Shown piece after piece: positions 16,214 to 24,436 of a stretch of 64,000 bases of DNA. Made by a program: the position numbers and the translations under genes. The notes beneath the pieces are model-generated. The model worked only from the letters and a program-made list of their open reading frames with translations, ran no database searches and was not told where the DNA came from. The stretch is from Fictibacillus phosphorivorans (GTDB taxonomy: Bacteria > Bacillota > Bacilli > Bacillales > Fictibacillaceae), in assembly GCF_007673525.1 (NCBI RefSeq), contig NZ_VDZU01000002.1:94175-158174 (forward strand). Direction: 5' to 3'. Position 1 is the first letter of the stretch, and every line of letters starts with the position of its first letter.

Positions 16214-17719
16214 ATGAAGAAAAAAGTGTTAGTTGTAGGCGGCGGACTTGGAGGCTTATCAGCAGCTCTTCGATTAGCAGCTGATGGTCACGAAGTAACT
16301 GTACTTGAAAAGAATGAACGTATCGGCGGTAAACTCAATCAGCGTTCTGGAAAAGGCTATACCTTTGATACGGGTCCTTCCATCTTAACGATGCCATGGG
16401 TACTTGAACAGCTGTTTGAATCGGCTGGAAAGAACATTCACGATTACATAAACATCCAGCGTATCGAGCCACAGTGGAGAACTTTTTTTGAAGATGGCAC
16501 TGTGATTGATGTAACGAGCGACCTACCAGAGATGCTGAAGGAAATCAATAAAGTGAATCCGCAAGATGCTGCTTCATTCTTTAAGTATCTAGATTATTGC
16601 AGCCAAATGTACGAACTTAGCATGAAAAGTTTCTATAAGAAAAGTTTATCAGGATTGAACGATCTGCGTACTCTTCACAGCTTCAAAGAACTGCTTGCGA
16701 TGGATCCAGTAAAATCAATGGACCAAGCAACGAAAAAGTTCATTAAAGACAAACACCTTCAACAACTATTTAATTTCTTCATCATGTATATCGGTTCCTC
16801 CCCATATCAGGCACCAGCTGTTCTTTCTCAGTTGATTCACGTGCAGCTTGGACTTGGTATTTATTATGTAGAAGGCGGAATGTACAAAATTGCTGAATCG
16901 ATCTTAAGTGTTTTAAACGAATATAACGTTGATGTTCGAACGAATCAAAAAGTAGTAGGAATCTTAACAGAAGGTACTACGGCTAAAGGGGTAAAACTTG
17001 AGAACGGCGAAGAGATGTATGCAGATATCGTTGTTTCTAACTTAGAAGCGATCCCAGCATACAAGACTCTTCTTTCTAATCATCCGCAAGCTAAAAAAGC
17101 GGCTGAAGATCTAAGTAAATACGAACCTACTGTTTCAGGTCTTGTCTTATTGCTTGGCGTTGATAAAAAGTACGACGAGTTCGCACATCACAACTTCTTC
17201 TTCTCTCAGAGTGGGGAAAGAGAATTTGATCAAATCTTTAACACGGGTATTCTTGCTGATGATCCTACAGTCTATGTGGGAATCTCTTCAAAAACCGATC
17301 CGACTCAAGCACCTGAAGGGAAAGACAACTGGTTCGTTCTCACACACGTGCCTCCTCTTAAAGAAGGCGAAACATGGGAAAGCAACCTTGAGAGCTATCG
17401 CGAGCTCGTCTTGAACAAGCTTGAGCGAATGGGAGCTAAAGACCTGCGCCAGCACGTTGAATGGGAATACACGTTTACTCCTGACACTTTAAAAGAATTG
17501 TACGGACCGAACGGTGGCTCCATCTACGGTATTCGAACAGACCGCAAGATGAACGGTGGATTTAAAATACCAAGCAGAAGCAACCAATTTAACAATCTAT
17601 ATTTTGTTGGCGGCTCTACACACCCTGGCGGCGGCGTTCCAATGGTAACTCTATCAGGACAGCTGACAGCTGATTTAATAGGTGAAGATTTAAAAAATGT
17701 TTCAAAGGAGATCGGGTAA
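16214..17719 (+). CDS. crtP: C30 carotenoid terminal oxidase (CrtP-like, CrtI/CrtN family)
   Basis: FAD-dependent enzyme of the phytoene desaturase fold, predicted to oxidise the terminal methyl of 4,4'-diaponeurosporene or diapolycopene towards aldehyde or acid. The ATG at 16214 follows GAGGAGG by 6 nt; 501 residues. Near the N-terminus is the dinucleotide motif VVGGGLGGLSAALRLA, then GPSILTMPW. Further CrtP-type blocks are QWRTFFEDGT, YIGSSPYQAPAVLS, AHHNFFFS, DDPTVYV and the C-terminal FAD motif GGSTHPGGGVPMVTLSGQ. These agree better with S. aureus CrtP than CrtN. First of four rightward genes. Whether it oxidises or desaturates cannot be settled by sequence. Confidence 0.85.
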   Translation: MKKKVLVVGGGLGGLSAALRLAADGHEVTVLEKNERIGGKLNQRSGKGYTFDTGPSILTMPWVLEQLFESAGKNIHDYINIQRIEPQWRTFFEDGTVIDVTSDLPEMLKEINKVNPQDAASFFKYLDYCSQMYELSMKSFYKKSLSGLNDLRTLHSFKELLAMDPVKSMDQATKKFIKDKHLQQLFNFFIMYIGSSPYQAPAVLSQLIHVQLGLGIYYVEGGMYKIAESILSVLNEYNVDVRTNQKVVGILTEGTTAKGVKLENGEEMYADIVVSNLEAIPAYKTLLSNHPQAKKAAEDLSKYEPTVSGLVLLLGVDKKYDEFAHHNFFFSQSGEREFDQIFNTGILADDPTVYVGISSKTDPTQAPEGKDNWFVLTHVPPLKEGETWESNLESYRELVLNKLERMGAKDLRQHVEWEYTFTPDTLKELYGPNGGSIYGIRTDRKMNGGFKIPSRSNQFNNLYFVGGSTHPGGGVPMVTLSGQLTADLIGEDLKNVSKEIG

Positions 17720-17721
17720 TA

Positions 17722-18561
17722 TTGCAAACAGCACAGCAGCATGGCACCATCGATAAAGTCCTTTTTCGGTTCTTTATCTTTTGGTATAGCGTAGGATTAA
17801 TACTTCTTGTTTTTGATATTCTTCCACCTGCTCTCGAGTGGGCAAACAGTGTGTTTTTAATCGCATGCGGTGTTCTTGGAGGATTTTACTTTTATCGAAC
17901 GTACGGTAACTTTGGCGCTATTTTTACTTTATTCGTTCTGTTTGGAAGTATCGTAGCAGAGAGTATCGGGGTCAAGACCGGTTTGATTTTTGGTCAGTAT
18001 AATTATAGCGATCAGCTCGGTTTACAATGGTTAGGCGTACCAATTGCCATCGGATTCGCGTGGGTGATGATTATTGCTGTCTCTCACGCGATCGCTGGTG
18101 GTATCGTTAAACCATTTAAAGGTCAAACAGCTATAAAAATACCACTCTATGTTGTTACAGGTGGTCTTATTGCTGTAGTCATGGATGGAATAATCGATCC
18201 TGTTGCATACCTTGTTAAAGGTTACTGGTTCTGGGATGGGTCTGGGATCTATTATGGCATACCGTTGCAAAACTTTGTTGGCTGGTTTCTTTTAGCTAGC
18301 TTCTTTCATATCACTCTAGTTACAGGATTGAACATTACGAAGAAAACTGCAACAACTCAGCATCCTTATTGGCATTCTCGCACGATTGCCGTGTTTATGA
18401 TGGTCACGAGTATGTTTGTCGTACTAGGATTAACATCAGAGCTGTATCTAGCCTCAATCGGTGTGACTCTCGCTAGTATCATCCTGTTGAGTTTATATCG
18501 TATAAACAATAAACCACTTTCTCTAAATCGCAATATAGCTTACAGCCCGGGGAAAAGGTGA
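17722..18561 (+). CDS. CruF-like carotenoid hydratase (DUF422 membrane protein)
   Basis: Polytopic membrane protein of 279 residues related to CruF, the carotenoid 1',2'-hydratase of cyanobacteria and Deinococcus. It starts at TTG 3 nt past the previous stop, behind AAAGGAG. About seven helices. Conserved polar blocks include GSIVAESIGVKTGLIFGQYNY, the Asp-rich MDGIIDPVAYLVKGYWFW and GIPLQNFVGWFL, as in the family. In Planococcus-type C30 pathways a homologous enzyme hydrates the acyclic end so that a glycosyltransferase can attach glucose there, and a glycosyltransferase gene follows here directly. The exact product is inference. Confidence 0.8.
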   Translation: MQTAQQHGTIDKVLFRFFIFWYSVGLILLVFDILPPALEWANSVFLIACGVLGGFYFYRTYGNFGAIFTLFVLFGSIVAESIGVKTGLIFGQYNYSDQLGLQWLGVPIAIGFAWVMIIAVSHAIAGGIVKPFKGQTAIKIPLYVVTGGLIAVVMDGIIDPVAYLVKGYWFWDGSGIYYGIPLQNFVGWFLLASFFHITLVTGLNITKKTATTQHPYWHSRTIAVFMMVTSMFVVLGLTSELYLASIGVTLASIILLSLYRINNKPLSLNRNIAYSPGKR

Positions 18562-18566
18562 TATTC

Positions 18567-19673
18567 ATGGTACTTCTATTTATTACAGCTGCCACTCTCT
18601 TTTTAGCAGCAACCCTATTTAATAGTATCTTTTTACCCTCTCTAAAAAAGCCCTCATTCAGGGCTTCTCATTCAGAGAGGGTTGCTGTTTTTGTACCGAT
18701 GCGGAATGAAGAGAAAAACGTAGCCGGTCTCGTCAGCACTTTAAAAGGACTCACGTATCGTGAAATATCCTTTACTATCCTTGATGATCATTCAGATGAT
18801 GATACATATAACTCGCTTTTGAAACACATCGATAACGATAGCCGTTTCAGCGTTTTACAAGGGAAGGAGCTTCCTTCTGGCTGGGCAGGTAAAGTGCATG
18901 CCTGTCACCAGCTTAGTCAAAGTGCAACAGGTGATTATCTTTTGTTTATCGATGCGGACGTTCGACTTCATCCTCATACGATCGAGACTTCACTCGCATT
19001 ATTGAAGAAGCGAAAAGCTAGTCTATTATCTGGGTTTCCAAAATTTCCTGTAACTCTCTTTTTTGAGAAGTTGATTGTTCCTCTGCAGCATTTTGTTATC
19101 CTTTTTCATCTTCCTCTTCTTTTTGCGAACTTTACAAAATGGCCTCCAGCAACAGCAGCACACGGTGCGTTCATGTTGTTTAAGAGTAAGGATTACCATG
19201 CCATTGGCGGTCATGCTAGCATTAAGGATTCATTAGTTGATGATGTAGACTTAGCCAAAACTATGAAACGAGCGCGTTATAAAGTTGTTCTCGCTAATGT
19301 AACGAAGTATGTTTCTTGTTATATGTACTCGACCAATAAAGAAGTTTGGAACGGATTTACAAAGAACTTGTTTCCTGGATTAGGACGTTCCTTCTTTCTC
19401 GTTGCTTTCTTATCTCTTTTTTATACCGGATTTTACATAGCTCCTTTACTCTTTTTCATATATGGCATATTTACTAATCAACTATTATGGCTGCTTCCTT
19501 ATTTCATTACAGTCATTCAAAAGGCATATGTCGACCTGTTAACGGGACAAAAAGCTTATCTGGCCTTTACTATGCCGTTATCCGCAGTAGGGTTGGTCGT
19601 GCTTGTGAATGCCTCTATGTGGAAAGCACTTGTAAAGCAAGGCTACGAATGGAAAGGACGTTCTTATCAATGA
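18567..19673 (+). CDS. Carotenoid glycosyltransferase 2 (GT2, CruC/CrtQ-related)
   Basis: Second membrane-bound family 2 glycosyltransferase of the locus. The ATG at 18567 is preferred over an overlapping GTG at 18558 because AAAAGGTG sits 6 nt before it; 368 residues. N-terminal helix, then GT-A fold with VFVPMRNEEKNVAGL, ILDDHSDDDT, GWAGKVHACHQL, the metal-binding FIDADVRLHP and DDVDLAKTMKRA, then three or four C-terminal helices. Position after the CruF-like gene suggests it glycosylates the hydroxyl made by that enzyme, whereas CrtQ works on a carboxyl. Its stop overlaps the next start (ATGA). Confidence 0.8.
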   Translation: MVLLFITAATLFLAATLFNSIFLPSLKKPSFRASHSERVAVFVPMRNEEKNVAGLVSTLKGLTYREISFTILDDHSDDDTYNSLLKHIDNDSRFSVLQGKELPSGWAGKVHACHQLSQSATGDYLLFIDADVRLHPHTIETSLALLKKRKASLLSGFPKFPVTLFFEKLIVPLQHFVILFHLPLLFANFTKWPPATAAHGAFMLFKSKDYHAIGGHASIKDSLVDDVDLAKTMKRARYKVVLANVTKYVSCYMYSTNKEVWNGFTKNLFPGLGRSFFLVAFLSLFYTGFYIAPLLFFIYGIFTNQLLWLLPYFITVIQKAYVDLLTGQKAYLAFTMPLSAVGLVVLVNASMWKALVKQGYEWKGRSYQ

Positions 19674-21160
19674 GAAAAATCGCAATTGTCGGAGGCGGCC
19701 TCGGTGGATTATCGGCAAGCATCTCACTTGCTAGTAACGGATGTGAGGTTCATGTCTATGAAAAAAACGAGCATTTTGGCGGTAAATTGATGCCTGTAGC
19801 TTTAGGTTCTCATACGTTTGATTTCGGACCGAACACCATCACGATGCCTCAAATATTTGATGAGGTGTTTCTGGATGCAGGTGAGGATCCTAGAGACTAT
19901 TTTGAATGGATCAAATTAGATACGCATACTCGAAATATTGGTAGCAATGGCGAAATTTTTGAGATGTCGACAGATGTAGATCATGTGCTGAATCAATTAA
20001 AAAAACTTGATCCCTATGCGGCACAGCGCTATCACGATTATCTTTCTGAAGTGACTCGTTTGTATCATCTAGCAGAAAAAGAATTTTTCCCTAGAACATT
20101 TACAAGTATGAAAGATTATCTTTCACCCTCACTGTTTAATGCTTTTACGAAAGTGAGACCGCTGCAATCCATGGACAGCTTTCATCATAAATACTTTAAG
20201 CATCCGTTGTTGCTGCAAACCTTTAACCGGTATGCCACTTACATAGGTTCATCGCCCTTTCAAGCACCTGCTACATTCTCTCTGATCGCTTATCTAGAGA
20301 TGATTCAAGGTGTTTATTACGTAAAAGGCGGCAACGTAAAAATTGCCGAAAGCATGGTGCGACTAGCAGAAAAGCTAGGGGTACATTTGCATACAGAAGT
20401 AGAAGTAAAAAAAATAAACGTGACAGAAGCTGAAGCAAAATCTCTGATCCTTTCAAATGGACATGAAGTGGCGTTCGATGCTGTCGTAATGAACGGAGAT
20501 CTACTTGAAGCGTATCCTAAACTCGTAGAAGAGCGCCACAGACCTTCTATGAAGAACAAGAAAGTGGAAAGTTATTCTCCTTCGATTTCTGCATTTGTTC
20601 TTTTAGTCGGCTTAAACAAACGGTTAGACAACCTATTGCATCATCAAGTGTATTTCTCGAATGATTACAAACGGGAGTTCGAAATGTTATTCAACGGAGA
20701 ATATCCTGATGACCCAACCATCTATATTTCAAATTCATCTGTGACTGATCCATCCGTCTCACCTGAAGGAGACAACCTTTTTATATTGGTTAACGCACCG
20801 CCTATACGAACGTCTTCTTCTAAAAGCCTGGATGAGTTTGAGCAATACAAATATTTAGTGTATGACCGTCTAGAGTCGTTCGGTCTTCATATACGGCCGC
20901 ATATCCTTCACGAGAAGATGATAACCCCTCACGACATAAAATCAAAATTTGGAGCTTTTCGAGGGGCATTATATGGTATATCAGCAAATGAACGTAAGAA
21001 CACGTTCCTCCGCCCATCTAATCGCTCTAAAGATATCCATAATCTGTACTTTGCTGGAGGTACAACGCATCCTGGAGGCGGCTCCCCGATGGTCATCATG
21101 AGCGGCCGCAATGTCGCCCGTGAACTGCTGAAGGGGTCAGTCCCCAAACAATTATCATAA
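19670..21160 (+). CDS. Second CrtP-like carotenoid oxidase or desaturase
   Basis: FAD-dependent amine-oxidase fold enzyme of the CrtI/CrtN/CrtP family, 496 residues from the ATG at 19670 that overlaps the previous stop; a longer in-frame extension to 19487 lies wholly inside the glycosyltransferase and is not used. Motifs: IVGGGLGGLSASISLA, GPNTITMPQIFDEVF, YIGSSPFQAPATFS, HHQVYFSNDYKREFEMLF, DDPTIYISNSSVTDPSVSPEG and AGGTTHPGGGSPMVIMSG. Closest in pattern to CrtP/CrtNb enzymes. It could oxidise the second end of the molecule, or introduce an extra double bond next to a hydrated end. The role is inferred from its neighbours. Confidence 0.78.
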   Translation: MRKIAIVGGGLGGLSASISLASNGCEVHVYEKNEHFGGKLMPVALGSHTFDFGPNTITMPQIFDEVFLDAGEDPRDYFEWIKLDTHTRNIGSNGEIFEMSTDVDHVLNQLKKLDPYAAQRYHDYLSEVTRLYHLAEKEFFPRTFTSMKDYLSPSLFNAFTKVRPLQSMDSFHHKYFKHPLLLQTFNRYATYIGSSPFQAPATFSLIAYLEMIQGVYYVKGGNVKIAESMVRLAEKLGVHLHTEVEVKKINVTEAEAKSLILSNGHEVAFDAVVMNGDLLEAYPKLVEERHRPSMKNKKVESYSPSISAFVLLVGLNKRLDNLLHHQVYFSNDYKREFEMLFNGEYPDDPTIYISNSSVTDPSVSPEGDNLFILVNAPPIRTSSSKSLDEFEQYKYLVYDRLESFGLHIRPHILHEKMITPHDIKSKFGAFRGALYGISANERKNTFLRPSNRSKDIHNLYFAGGTTHPGGGSPMVIMSGRNVARELLKGSVPKQLS

Positions 21161-21167
21161 ATCAATG

Positions 21168-21203
21168 AAAACGAGCAAACGCCCGAAGAGTTTGCTCGTT
21201 TTT
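21168..21203 (+). terminator. Terminator of the rightward carotenoid operon
   Basis: AAACGAGCAAAC and GTTTGCTCGTTT form a perfect stem around GCCCGAAGA, followed by TTTAAATTTC. Confidence 0.9.
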
Positions 21204-21270
21204 AAATTTCTCTGTCATACTCTTTCCATTTTGTGGTACACTATTTTTTAAAAACATTGGGGGATATTGT

Positions 21271-21774
21271 ATGGAAGTCCGTCTTTTAAAACCTGAAGAT
21301 GCAGAAGCTTATTGGGAGCTTCGACTTGAAGCATTAAAATCAAATCCAGAAGCGTTTGCTTCAAGCTACGAAGAAGCGATTCAAAGAAAAGACCCACTAA
21401 AGGAAGTAGCGAGCAGATTACAAGAAGAAGGAAGTTTTACGTTCGGCATGTTTGATGAAGATCAGTTGATCGGCAATGTAACGTTAGTCCAAGAAAAAGC
21501 TTTAAAGATGCAGCACCGCGGCAACATTTATGCCATGTACGTAAGCGCTAATAACCGTAAAGCAGGTGTCGGTCGCTCTTTGATGAAAGCCGTTATCGAA
21601 CATGCAAAACGTATACCTGTTCTTGAAAAACTGAACTTAACAGTTGAAGCTAACAATGAAAAAGCAAAGAACCTTTACACTTCGCTCGGCTTTAAGACTT
21701 ACGGGTATGAAGAAAAAGCACTTAAAGTAGATGGTCATTTTCACGATGAGGAGCACATGGTGCTATTTTTATAG
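21271..21774 (+). CDS. GNAT-family N-acetyltransferase
   Basis: Single-domain acetyl-CoA-dependent acyltransferase of 167 residues. It opens with VRLLKPEDAEAYWELRLEALKSNPEAFASSYEEA, typical of RimI/YkkB-like GNATs. The acetyl-CoA pyrophosphate loop is in IYAMYVSANNRKAGVGRSLM (R/Q-x-x-G-x-G/A pattern) and the C-terminal strand is KAKNLYTSLGFKTYGYEEKALKV. It has its own start behind GGGGAT and no obvious operon partner. Substrate unknown. Confidence 0.85.
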   Translation: MEVRLLKPEDAEAYWELRLEALKSNPEAFASSYEEAIQRKDPLKEVASRLQEEGSFTFGMFDEDQLIGNVTLVQEKALKMQHRGNIYAMYVSANNRKAGVGRSLMKAVIEHAKRIPVLEKLNLTVEANNEKAKNLYTSLGFKTYGYEEKALKVDGHFHDEEHMVLFL

Positions 21775-22089
21775 TATTTTTCATGGTCTTTCCCTTTTAA
21801 TAGTATTTATCTAAAAATTATCCTTTCTTTGTCCATTTACTCCTTAAATATGAGCTAAGTTTGTACTTGTAACCTCTTTACGGATATACCGTCTAGGGTA
21901 TGAAGCCCGTTAATACTAGAAATTTTCACCTATAATTCTAGAAATTAATGAATTAATACGGCGAGATTCGAAAGTATTCGGCGAGTTTTTCAGATATATC
22001 GGCGAGTCGACATTATTCTACTCTTACTACACTGCTCTATACCCCTCTCTCAAATAACTTGACCAACTAAAACAGAAACTAAAAACTCA
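21775..22089. other. Intergenic region between the GNAT gene and crtM
   Basis: About 315 nt with no supported gene. Its only clear content is the CGGCGAG repeat array at 21957-22008 and a short inverted match near 21918-21942 (ACTAGAAATTTTCACC then ATTCTAGAAATT, a repeated CTAGAAATT word). The crtM terminator follows. Confidence 0.6.
21957..22008. repeat. Three-copy array of CGGCGAG at 20-21-bp spacing
   Basis: CGGCGAG begins at 21959, 21979 and 22000, each preceded by an AT-rich run (ATA, ATT, ATAT). The spacers differ (ATTCGAAAGTATT, TTTTTCAGATATAT). The layout mirrors the 20-bp-period arrays at the window start and near 9300, but the word is unrelated. Non-coding; function unknown. Confidence 0.85.
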
Positions 22090-22140
22090 AAAAGAGCTGA
22101 CAACACAGGTAACAGCCACCTGGGTTCTTCAGCTCTTTTA
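22090..22140 (-). terminator. Terminator of the crtN-crtN-crtM operon
   Basis: AAAAGAGCTGA pairs with TCAGCTCTTTT, with an inner CAGGT/ACCTG stem, giving a long hairpin followed by a T-run on the minus strand. Confidence 0.85.
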
Positions 22141-22148
22141 CAATCGGC

Positions 22149-23000
22149 TTATTTCACAGCAATCTGCTTCAACAGCTCTCCTTTTTCAGCACTTGACACA
22201 AATGCTCTTCCGGTAAAAACTTTATAATGCTGCTTACGTACTTTGTTTAGAATTTCTCGATAATAGATCGCTGCTAGTTGGACAGGCATTCGAGATTCAA
22301 TCGGATAATGCTCTAATGTTTCATTAAATTTTGCATAAAAGACTTCTGCACGAAGCGCTAAACTCTCCCATGCCGCGATAAAACGAGCATCTACCACTTC
22401 ATTTTTCAAATCCTCTTCTGTATAACCATGTTCAGCCATTACTTTTGATGGAACATATACTCTGTCACGGTCTAAATCTTCCGCGATATCCCGTAATACA
22501 TTCGTAAACTGCATGCCGATCCCAAGTGCGATTGCTCCTTCGCGAAGCCGATCTTTTTGTTCAGGAGCTAATATAGGTAATAGCATCAAACCGACTGTAC
22601 TGGCAACGTGATACGAGTAGTACTCTAGCTCTTCCACTGTCTCGTAATGTGTCTTATACAGATCCATTTCTTGTCCTTTAACCATATCTAAAAAGGCTTG
22701 GTGATCCATCTCGAAGTTTTGAAAAACATCCTGCAATGCGATCCACATTGGTTCGGCTGCAGGAATTTCGCCTTTAAGAAACTGATTAAACTCTGCCTTA
22801 AAGACAGCTAGCTCTTTCTCGGGGCTATCTCCCTCATCTACAATATCATCTACCGTTCTGCAAAATGAGTACACGGCCCAAACGGCACGTCGTTTGTCTT
22901 CTGGTAAGTATGAAAATGCTTTGTAAAAGGTTTTAGAATGAACTTTAATGATCTCTTCACAATGAGAATACGATTCCTGAACCGTTACCAACTGTTTCAC
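22149..23000 (-). CDS. crtM: Dehydrosqualene (diapophytoene) synthase
   Basis: Condenses two farnesyl diphosphates head to head into 4,4'-diapophytoene, the first committed step of C30 carotenoids. The 283 residues match CrtM (about 287). Both Mg-diphosphate motifs are present: FCRTVDDIVDEGDSP near residue 48 and NVLRDIAEDLDRDRVYVP near residue 165, plus the RAVWAVYSFCR and YSYHVASTVGLMLLPIL segments. The start is GTG, overlapping the upstream crtN stop (GTGA), behind GAAAGGG. Last gene of a leftward three-gene operon. C30 rather than C40 specificity is inferred from the company of CrtN/CrtP/CrtO-type genes. Confidence 0.92.
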   Translation of the reverse strand: MKQLVTVQESYSHCEEIIKVHSKTFYKAFSYLPEDKRRAVWAVYSFCRTVDDIVDEGDSPEKELAVFKAEFNQFLKGEIPAAEPMWIALQDVFQNFEMDHQAFLDMVKGQEMDLYKTHYETVEELEYYSYHVASTVGLMLLPILAPEQKDRLREGAIALGIGMQFTNVLRDIAEDLDRDRVYVPSKVMAEHGYTEEDLKNEVVDARFIAAWESLALRAEVFYAKFNETLEHYPIESRMPVQLAAIYYREILNKVRKQHYKVFTGRAFVSSAEKGELLKQIAVK

Positions 23001-24436
23001 GCCCTTTCAAGATATTTGGCTAGATGTTTTGCACTCTGCATAACGATGGGAACTCCTCCACCTGGATGGATCGATGCACCTACCGCGTACAGATTTTCAT
23101 ATGGAAGAGGTTTGATCTGTGGCCGAAACACACCAGATTGTTTTAAAGTAGGAGCAATACCAAAACTGCCTCCTTGGTAAAGCCCATCTGTGAGTGCATC
23201 GTTTGGTGTGCGAATTTCGCTCCACACGATAGAATCCTTCAGCCCTGGATATCCTCGTTTTTCCAAAGAATTAATAATAAAATCTGCATAACTATGTTTC
23301 TCTGACTCCCAATCTACGGTGTCTCCTGAAGGAACCGGAACAAGTACGTATAATACGCTTTTTCCTTCTGGTGCGAGTGTTGGGTCTATTTTTGAAGGAT
23401 AGAACGTGTAAATGGCCGGATCACGAGGCAACTTCTTTTGTAAAAACACTTCTTGCATATGTTCATCAAAGTGATCAGTCATAAAGAACTGATGAACATC
23501 TGCTTCATCAAATATTCTGTCTAGTCCAAGGTACAAAAGAAAGCAACCAGAAGAAGATTCATAGTTTTTCTTGACTGGCTTTGACCCTGGAATAAGATGG
23601 TGAATGCCTGGGAAATCACCATTATAAATGACCATGTCATGCAGATGAGTGCCTTCTTTTGTCACAACCCCGTTACACGAGTTGCTTTGCAACGACAGCG
23701 CTTCTACAGGGGTGCTCAAACGGATCTCCACACCTTGTTCGACTAGCTTTCTTTGGAGCAAGTCTACAACACTTCCATATCCGCCTTTTACATACCAGAT
23801 TCCGTGAGCATGTTCACTAAATGGTACGAGCGAATACATGGCTGGTGAGTTTTCAGGCGATCCTCCGATATACAGAGTTTGAAACGAAAAAGCTTCCTGC
23901 ATTCTCGGATGACTGAAATACGCTTCTGCTAATTTTTTTACAGATTGATAAGCTTTTAGTTTTGTAAGTGTGTGTAGGTTTTTCGGTGTCCAGAAATCCC
24001 TTCGGTTTACAAATGAACGATCTAAGAAGGCCGTTTTCCCTTGATGAAAACGCTCGTACATATCCGTTACGTAACGTAAGAACCCTTGCTCTTCTCCTGG
24101 AAACATTCTGCTAATTTCATTCAGCTGTCCGGGCAAGTCACTCGTTTTATAAAAATGAGAGCCGTCTGGATAGTTCAACTTATACATCGGACTGCACAAG
24201 ATAAGCTCTAGCTCATCGCGCTCTATACCAACCTCACTTAAGATCTCATAAATCATTTCAGGAAGAAGAACGATAGTAGGACCGCTATCAATTTTATAAC
24301 CTTCTTTTTCAAAAAAGTTCAGCCTGCCACCCAGTCTGGAACTTTTCTCATAAATCGTTACCTCTTTACCTTGTTTCCTTAAGTAAAGTGCTGTAATTAA
24401 GCCACCAATACCTCCGCCAACAATTCCAGCATTCAT
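22997..24436 (-). CDS. crtN: Dehydrosqualene desaturase-type enzyme (CrtN-like, second copy)
   Basis: FAD-dependent C30 carotene desaturase-family protein, 479 residues. Motifs: N-terminal GIVGGGIGGLITALYLRKQGKEVTIYEK, GPTIVLLPEMIYEIL (very like S. aureus CrtN GPTIVMMPD), FQTLYIGGSPENSPAMYSLVPF, RDPAIYTFYPSKIDPTLAPEGKSVLYVLVPVP and AVGASIHPGGGVPIVMQSAKHL. Start and stop overlap neighbours by 4 nt on both sides (ATGA and GTGA), so translation is coupled with crtM. Together with the preceding paralogue it may divide the successive dehydrogenations, or one of the two may act at terminal groups. Confidence 0.86.
   Translation of the reverse strand: MNAGIVGGGIGGLITALYLRKQGKEVTIYEKSSRLGGRLNFFEKEGYKIDSGPTIVLLPEMIYEILSEVGIERDELELILCSPMYKLNYPDGSHFYKTSDLPGQLNEISRMFPGEEQGFLRYVTDMYERFHQGKTAFLDRSFVNRRDFWTPKNLHTLTKLKAYQSVKKLAEAYFSHPRMQEAFSFQTLYIGGSPENSPAMYSLVPFSEHAHGIWYVKGGYGSVVDLLQRKLVEQGVEIRLSTPVEALSLQSNSCNGVVTKEGTHLHDMVIYNGDFPGIHHLIPGSKPVKKNYESSSGCFLLYLGLDRIFDEADVHQFFMTDHFDEHMQEVFLQKKLPRDPAIYTFYPSKIDPTLAPEGKSVLYVLVPVPSGDTVDWESEKHSYADFIINSLEKRGYPGLKDSIVWSEIRTPNDALTDGLYQGGSFGIAPTLKQSGVFRPQIKPLPYENLYAVGASIHPGGGVPIVMQSAKHLAKYLERA

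Noticed and set aside
19487..19669. N-terminal extension of the second CrtP-like enzyme
   Set aside because: It lies within the glycosyltransferase gene and the translated extension has no flavoprotein character; the ATGA overlap start is better.
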